This document shows positions 52,522 through 57,102 of a stretch of 57,102 nucleotides of DNA, piece by piece (position 1 is the stretch's first letter; every line of letters begins with the position of its first letter). A program made the translations under genes and the position numbers. The notes beneath the pieces are model-generated. The model was given only the letters and a program-made list of their open reading frames with translations, was not told where the DNA came from and searched no databases. The DNA comes from an uncultured Nitrospira sp. (lineage in GTDB: Bacteria; Nitrospirota; Nitrospiria; Nitrospirales; Nitrospiraceae). The stretch spans positions 1 through 57,102 of the forward strand of contig CABVRO010000006.1 in assembly GCA_902500715.1 (NCBI GenBank), in the 5' to 3' direction.

Positions 52522-54177
52522 ATGGCTGAATACACGCTGCTCATTATTCTGTTCGCGCCGTTTGTCGGGGCCCTGGCCCTGATCTTCGTCTCCAACCGCC
52601 AGCTCTCTCTGGTCCGCGGCATTGCAGCCGGCTCGGCCTTTATCTCATTGATCGCTTCCGTCTATCTTTTCTACGCCTACGATCCGTTGAAAGGCGGCTA
52701 CCAATTTATCCAGCGGATTGAATGGTCACGACAGCTGGGGATCTCCCTTCATCTCGGGGTGGATGGAATCGGCACCCCGCTGGTCCTGGCCTCCGGCATC
52801 CTCCTCTTCGCCGGCATTTTCGTCTCCTGGCACATCAAAGACCGGGTCAAAGAGTTTTACATCTGGATTCTGATTCTTGCCGCGGCGACCATCGGCGTAT
52901 TCATGTCCTTGGATTTGTTCTTCCTGTATTTCTTCTACGAAATGTCCGTGATCCCCATGTATCTCCTCTTGGGCATGTGGGGGAGCCACACGAAAAAGTA
53001 TCTCGAGATGACGGACGCTGAAGGCCTCAAGCAGCGGGATTCCGTCGGTTTCATCTTCAACTTCGGCGCGAACAGCAAAGAATACGCGGCCATGAAACTG
53101 GTCCTGTTTCTCTCCGCGTTCGCCGTTGCGGCCTTGATGGGCATTCTCCTGATCTACAAGTTCTCAGGACTCAACACTTTCGACATTCTGGTTTTGCGCG
53201 AGCAGGCCCATTTCTCCGGTCCGCTGGCCACGCTGATCTGGCTGTTGATCTTTTTCGGCTTTGCATCGATCGCTCCGATCTGGCCGCTGCACTCCTGGTC
53301 TCCTGTCGGCCACGCGGCCGCCCCGGCTGCAACCAGCATGTTGCACGCGGGCGTGCTGATGAAATTGGGACATTTCTCGATCATCCGGGTCGCCTTCGAA
53401 ATCCTGCCCGAGACCACCCGCGAACTCATGCCCATTGCCGCGGTACTGTGCATCTTCAGCATCATCTACGGCGGGCTCGTCGCCTATTACGCAAAAGACA
53501 CCAAATACGTCATCGGCTATTCCAGCTCCAGCCATATGGGCTACGTGTTCCTGGGAATGGCCGCGCTCGACTATATCAGCCTGAGCGGGGCCGTCATCTA
53601 TATGTTCGCTCACGCCATGGCCACCGGGATGCTCTTCGCCATGGCCGGCTGGGTCTACGATCAAACCCACACCCGCGACATTCCCTCGCTGGGAGGCCTC
53701 TCCAACCGGATGCCATTTATTTCCGCCGCCTTCGTCATCGGCTGCATGGCCTCGATCGGAATGCCCGGCACCGTGAACTTTATCGCTGAAGTCATGATCA
53801 TCGTCGGCAGTTGGAACAAATATCCCTTCCAGGTCGTCGTTGCCGTCCTGGGTATCGTGCTGACCATGGCCTATCTGTTCAAGATGATGCGCGGCCTGTT
53901 CTATGGATCCATGGCGGAAAAATACAGCCACTCACACGATGCCGTGACCGTCGTCGATCGTATGCCGCTGCTGATCATGATCACCGTCAGCATCAGTTTC
54001 GGAATTTTCCCGGGGCACCTCTACTCCGTCGTCCGATCCGGGGTCGATCCCCTGATCGCTCGTATCACCAAGGTTGTCCCGGTTGCGGAGCATCCCATGA
54101 ACCGTCCACATGCCACCTCGCCAATCGTACCCACATCCGCTTCCCGTGAAGCACTTGCGAAGGTGACCCCGCGATGA
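52522..54177 (+). CDS. nuoM: complex I subunit M, second copy (diverged)
   Basis: A 551-residue NuoM-type subunit directly after the first, only moderately similar to it. Glu is kept in FFYEMSVIPMYLL and in NFIAEVMIIVG, and Lys in GVLMKLGHFSII. The helix-7 lysine that anchors the proton path is Ile250 (GFASIAPIWPLHSW, against FAFKAPVF in copy 1), and the WLPDAH motif reads WSPVGH. About 25 extra residues (HTKKYLEMTDAEGLKQRDSV...) follow GMWGS. A 4-base overlap (ATGA) couples it to nuoN. Two NuoM copies beside one NuoL and one NuoN define the 2M type of complex I. Confidence 0.95.
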   Translation: MAEYTLLIILFAPFVGALALIFVSNRQLSLVRGIAAGSAFISLIASVYLFYAYDPLKGGYQFIQRIEWSRQLGISLHLGVDGIGTPLVLASGILLFAGIFVSWHIKDRVKEFYIWILILAAATIGVFMSLDLFFLYFFYEMSVIPMYLLLGMWGSHTKKYLEMTDAEGLKQRDSVGFIFNFGANSKEYAAMKLVLFLSAFAVAALMGILLIYKFSGLNTFDILVLREQAHFSGPLATLIWLLIFFGFASIAPIWPLHSWSPVGHAAAPAATSMLHAGVLMKLGHFSIIRVAFEILPETTRELMPIAAVLCIFSIIYGGLVAYYAKDTKYVIGYSSSSHMGYVFLGMAALDYISLSGAVIYMFAHAMATGMLFAMAGWVYDQTHTRDIPSLGGLSNRMPFISAAFVIGCMASIGMPGTVNFIAEVMIIVGSWNKYPFQVVVAVLGIVLTMAYLFKMMRGLFYGSMAEKYSHSHDAVTVVDRMPLLIMITVSISFGIFPGHLYSVVRSGVDPLIARITKVVPVAEHPMNRPHATSPIVPTSASREALAKVTPR

Positions 54178-55670
54178 CTTTTTCCCTTACCCTGTCAGTC
54201 AGCGATCTCCTGTTGCTGCTACCGGAGCTGTTCCTCACTGCCTGGCTGTGCGTCATCCTGATCGTCGATTTTTCGTTCAAACGGATCGTCCAGGAACAGC
54301 TCGCCTACCTGAGCATTCTTGGATTAGTGATCACGCTGGCCTGCCTGGCCTGGTTTGATGTGACCGGCATCACCGGCACCCTGTTCGGCAAGATGTTCGT
54401 GCTGGACCGGATGGCGATCTTCTTCAAAGTGATGATCCTCCTCGCCACGATCCTGGTCATTCTCTTGTCGATCGATTATGTGCACCGCTTTGCTTTCTTC
54501 CGGGGGGAGTACTATTTCCTTGTCGTGATGTCGGCATTGGGCATGATGTTCATGACCTCGGCCAACGACTTGCTGTCGCTCTTCGTGACCCTGGAATTCG
54601 CGACATTCGGCTTTTATGTCCTGGTGTCCTATCTCCGTGAGGATATGGCATCCAACGAGGCCGGGCTCAAGTTCTTCATCCTGGGCGTCTTTGCGGCAGG
54701 GTTGCTCGCCTATGGCATCAGCCTCGTCTATGGGGAAACAGGCAAGCTCGTCTTCTCAGACATGACCGGCGCAGCCCCGACTACCGGCCTCGTCATCGGC
54801 TTCCTTCTTATTTTTGCTGCCTTGGGATTCAAGATCGGCGCGGTCCCGTTCCATTCATGGATCCCCGATACGTATCACGGCGCACCGACGCCGGTGACCG
54901 CATTCCTGTCGATCGCACCCAAAGTAGCCGCCTTTGCGATTCTGCTCCGCCTCTTCTTAGTGGCGTTGGCCACCTTCAAGCCGGCCTGGGCATTGCTCAT
55001 CGTGGCGGCTTCCATCCTCTCGATGACCTACGGCAACATCGTGGCGATCGCACAACGGAATGTGAAGAGGCTGTTAGCCTATTCCGGTATCGCGCAAGTC
55101 GGCAACGTGCTCATCGGCCTGGCGGCCGGGACCAAGATGGGAACCGATTCCATTTTGTTCTACCTCCTGACCTATCTCTTTGCAAACCTGGGAGCCTTCG
55201 CCGTTATTATGGCGATCAGCAATGCAGTGGGCAGCGATGAAATCGACGATTACAGCGGACTCAACCGGCGCTCGCCGTTTCTGGCCTTTGCCATGCTGAT
55301 TTTTCTGTTGTCGCTGGCGGGAGTCCCTCCCCTCGCCGGCTTCATCGGCAAACTGTATATTTTTGTCGCGGCGATCAAGGAGGGGCTCTATATCCTGATC
55401 ACGGTCGGCCTCGTCAACATCGTCGTGTCGATGTACTACTACCTGATCGTCGTGAAGAAGATGTACATCAACGAACCGCTCGATTCTTCTCCCATCAAAA
55501 CGACAGGTCCATTGCAGGCGGTCATCTATGTCGGATTGGCCGGCACACTCGTGATCGGTATCTACCCACAGCCATTCCTCGACTGGGCGGTGGCCGCCAC
55601 GCTGATGTTTTCCAATCTGCTCGGCCCTGCCGCTTCCGTTCCCGTACCAACCGCGCCGTTCGGCGGATAA
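54174..55670 (+). CDS. nuoN: complex I subunit N
   Basis: A 498-residue antiporter-like subunit nearest to NuoK. Glu in LFVTLEFATFGFYVLVSY, Lys in AALGFKIGAVPFHSWIPDTYHGAP-type context and Lys in LSIAPKVAAFAILLR are retained, so the half-channels look functional. About 14 helices and a normal length. It overlaps the second nuoM by 4 bases and ends the operon. A weak GGCGGAT/ATCCGCC hairpin (55662-55689) spans its stop. Confidence 0.95.
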   Translation: MTFSLTLSVSDLLLLLPELFLTAWLCVILIVDFSFKRIVQEQLAYLSILGLVITLACLAWFDVTGITGTLFGKMFVLDRMAIFFKVMILLATILVILLSIDYVHRFAFFRGEYYFLVVMSALGMMFMTSANDLLSLFVTLEFATFGFYVLVSYLREDMASNEAGLKFFILGVFAAGLLAYGISLVYGETGKLVFSDMTGAAPTTGLVIGFLLIFAALGFKIGAVPFHSWIPDTYHGAPTPVTAFLSIAPKVAAFAILLRLFLVALATFKPAWALLIVAASILSMTYGNIVAIAQRNVKRLLAYSGIAQVGNVLIGLAAGTKMGTDSILFYLLTYLFANLGAFAVIMAISNAVGSDEIDDYSGLNRRSPFLAFAMLIFLLSLAGVPPLAGFIGKLYIFVAAIKEGLYILITVGLVNIVVSMYYYLIVVKKMYINEPLDSSPIKTTGPLQAVIYVGLAGTLVIGIYPQPFLDWAVAATLMFSNLLGPAASVPVPTAPFGG

Positions 55671-55710
55671 GGCCCAGCGCGGATCCGCCTTACGGCTTCC
55701 ATCAAATTCC

Positions 55711-55738
55711 TTCGCTTATCAATAGCTTCTGCTACAAT
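55711..55738 (+). promoter_or_regulatory. extended -10 promoter of the CHASE3 kinase
   Basis: TACAAT (55733-55738) with a TG one base upstream forms an extended -10 (TGCTACAAT), and TTCGCT (55711-55716) is a weak -35 at 16 bases. It lies 61 bases before the kinase ATG and outside the nuo operon. Confidence 0.5.
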
Positions 55739-55799
55739 ACAATTTCCTGATCTCTGAGAGGTTCACCGAGGCTCTGCAGCTTTACTCAGACACTTCCCA

Positions 55800-57102
55800 A
55801 TGGCTCCGCCTGGATCTCGCATGGGTATGGACGAACCGAAACCCCAACAGGCCGTCAGCACAGACGTTGAATCCGTCATTCCTGCCCTTCCCTGGAGCGC
55901 ACGTATTCTTTCGCGTTTTTCTGTTCTTGGGCCGTTGGTCCTTGCATTTCAGAAACGCTCCATCGAACAACGCGTGCTCGCGGGATTCGGCCTCGTGTTC
56001 GCCGGCATCCTGGTCATTTCCGCCATTTCGTATCGCAATATGACGGTACTCATCCGAAACGGTCAGCACGATCAACGGAGTCACGAGTTGATCCAATCCC
56101 TGGCCGCGACCGGGGAGGTCATCGACGATGCCGAAAACGGCCATCGACGATTCCTGGTTACCGGGGATGAAAGTTACCTTGCCGCCTACAACACCCTTCA
56201 AGAGCGCGCACCGGAGTACCTTGGCTACCTGCGGGAACTCACCGAGCCGGACAGCATTCAGCGCGCACGCGTCACGCAACTGGAACAGTTGATCACCCAA
56301 CAACTGCGCGAAGAGCAAGCCGCTATCGATCTCCGAAAAGAGACGGGGTTCGAGTCCGTGCGGACGATGGCCCTGGCCGGTGTGGCCAAAACCGCCCTCG
56401 ATTCCGCGCGGCGACTGCAAGCACAGATGGAACAGGACGAAACTAAGGCCCTCGCGCAACGCGTCATCGAATCCACCACCACGACACGCTCCAGCATTAT
56501 CCTCCTGATCACCGGCGCCCTTCTGCTGTTCGTGCTGCTGGCTGCCGTGTACTATCTGATTCGGCATGACATTACGGCACGGCGCCGGATTGCCGATGAA
56601 CTCCAGCGCCGGGGCGAGCTGCTGGAAGCCGCCAATAAAGAGCTGGAGGCGTTCAGCTATTCCGTCTCCCACGACTTACGAGCTCCGTTACGGCATATCG
56701 ACGGCTACGCGGCGCTGCTGGCCAAGGCCGCCGCCATCTCGCTTGACGACAAGGCGAAGCGGTACCTCCAGACGATTTCTGAATCCGCCACCAGGATGGG
56801 ACAACTCATCGACGATCTATTAGTGTTTTCGCGAATGGGGCGCCAGGAAATGCTGCGCGGGACGGTCAACTTGAACCAGTTAATCGCCGCCGTGCTGCAC
56901 GATCTCCGACATGACTTGCAAGATCGGACGATCTCGTGGACAATCGCTCAACTCCCCGACGTCACGGGGGACGCAGCCATGCTACGACAGGTCTTTATGA
57001 ATCTCGTGGCCAACGCGATCAAGTTTACCGGTACGAGGTCGCAAGCCACGATCGAGATCGGAAGCCGTGACAACGGGCAGGAGGAAGCGGTGTTATTCGT
57101 AC
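55800..57102 (+). CDS. CHASE3-domain sensor histidine kinase (3' end missing)
   Basis: At least 434 residues, running off the window edge. A short cytoplasmic N-terminus leads to TM1 (VLAGFGLVFAGILVISAISY, about 59-78), a periplasmic CHASE3 domain (about 80-220) with DAENGHRRFLVTGDESYLAAY, TM2 (IILLITGALLLFVLLAAVYY, about 232-252), a coiled linker and a HisKA domain with His291 in SYSVSHDLRAPLRHIDGYA. The HATPase N-box VFMNLVANAIKFT is canonical. CHASE3-phytochrome-type kinases sense envelope signals; the ligand is unknown. Start codons at 55800, 55821 and 55827 are all possible. Its own promoter separates it from nuo. Confidence 0.85.
   Translation, partial: MAPPGSRMGMDEPKPQQAVSTDVESVIPALPWSARILSRFSVLGPLVLAFQKRSIEQRVLAGFGLVFAGILVISAISYRNMTVLIRNGQHDQRSHELIQSLAATGEVIDDAENGHRRFLVTGDESYLAAYNTLQERAPEYLGYLRELTEPDSIQRARVTQLEQLITQQLREEQAAIDLRKETGFESVRTMALAGVAKTALDSARRLQAQMEQDETKALAQRVIESTTTTRSSIILLITGALLLFVLLAAVYYLIRHDITARRRIADELQRRGELLEAANKELEAFSYSVSHDLRAPLRHIDGYAALLAKAAAISLDDKAKRYLQTISESATRMGQLIDDLLVFSRMGRQEMLRGTVNLNQLIAAVLHDLRHDLQDRTISWTIAQLPDVTGDAAMLRQVFMNLVANAIKFTGTRSQATIEIGSRDNGQEEAVLFV

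Noticed and set aside
1..57102. CRISPR arrays, insertion sequences, integrases, phage genes
   Set aside because: No regularly spaced identical repeats, transposase motifs or terminal inverted repeats were seen; the repeats found are in-frame protein repeats.

Overview
The window looks like a chromosomal segment of a Nitrospira-type bacterium (phylum Nitrospirota). This is inferred from its moderately GC-rich coding, its Gram-negative envelope genes (OmpA-like lipoproteins, AsmA, DUF481 barrel, Tat) and above all a twelve-gene complex I cluster with two nuoM genes and no nuoE, nuoF or nuoH. The double-NuoM ('2M') enzyme is known from nitrite-oxidising Nitrospira. No rRNA, nxr or other species marker is present, so the genus is an inference. 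I saw no insertion sequence, phage, integrase or CRISPR array.

Layout. 1-3.2 kb: AsmA-like protein and MscS channel. 3.3-8.1 kb: a compact module of coiled-coil protein, membrane-anchored OmpA-like protein with a possible roadblock-like region, Ras/Rab-type small GTPase and sigma-54 activator; a LuxR-type HTH protein follows. 9-13.6 kb: DUF481 outer-membrane protein, MscL and two related coiled-coil/OmpA lipoproteins. 13.7-16.2 kb (minus): an orphan Tat-exported solute-binding protein and a HEAT-repeat protein. 16.4-20.1 kb: tRNA-Leu(UAG), trigger factor, ClpP, ClpX, a protein-quality-control block closed by a hairpin. 20.2-22.1 kb: tandem divergent PilZ proteins, overlapped convergently by a HEAT-repeat lipoprotein gene. 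22.3-24.6 kb (minus): TatA with a very long tail and an M24 peptidase. 24.6-28 kb (plus): a hypothetical, a small exported protein behind a G8-containing promoter, a class-I glutamine-amidotransferase-like hydrolase and an APC permease. 28-34 kb (minus): a hypothetical, PsiE-like protein, a duplicated Cys-rich protein, NagZ, PepA, QueE and a HAD phosphatase. 34 kb: tRNA-Leu(GAG). 34.7-37.3 kb: PAS histidine kinase, lone receiver and a membrane protein. 37.3-41.4 kb (minus): a PriA with eroded helicase motifs and a periplasmic OmpA-type protein. 41.9-55.7 kb: nuoABCDGIJKLMMN. 55.8 kb to the end: a CHASE3 histidine kinase cut by the window edge.

How it fits together. The nuo cluster encodes a proton-pumping quinone-linked oxidoreductase without the NADH module; with an extra antiporter subunit it is probably suited to pmf-driven reverse electron transfer to ferredoxin for CO2 fixation. 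The other notable unit is the small-GTPase module, where a cytoplasmic switch is genetically coupled to an envelope OmpA-like protein and a sigma-54 activator. Much of the remainder concerns the cell envelope: mechanosensitive channels, peptidoglycan-binding lipoproteins, Tat export and peptidoglycan recycling. Start codons were chosen from Shine-Dalgarno-like sequences, signal peptides and promoter positions; several differ from the longest open frame.
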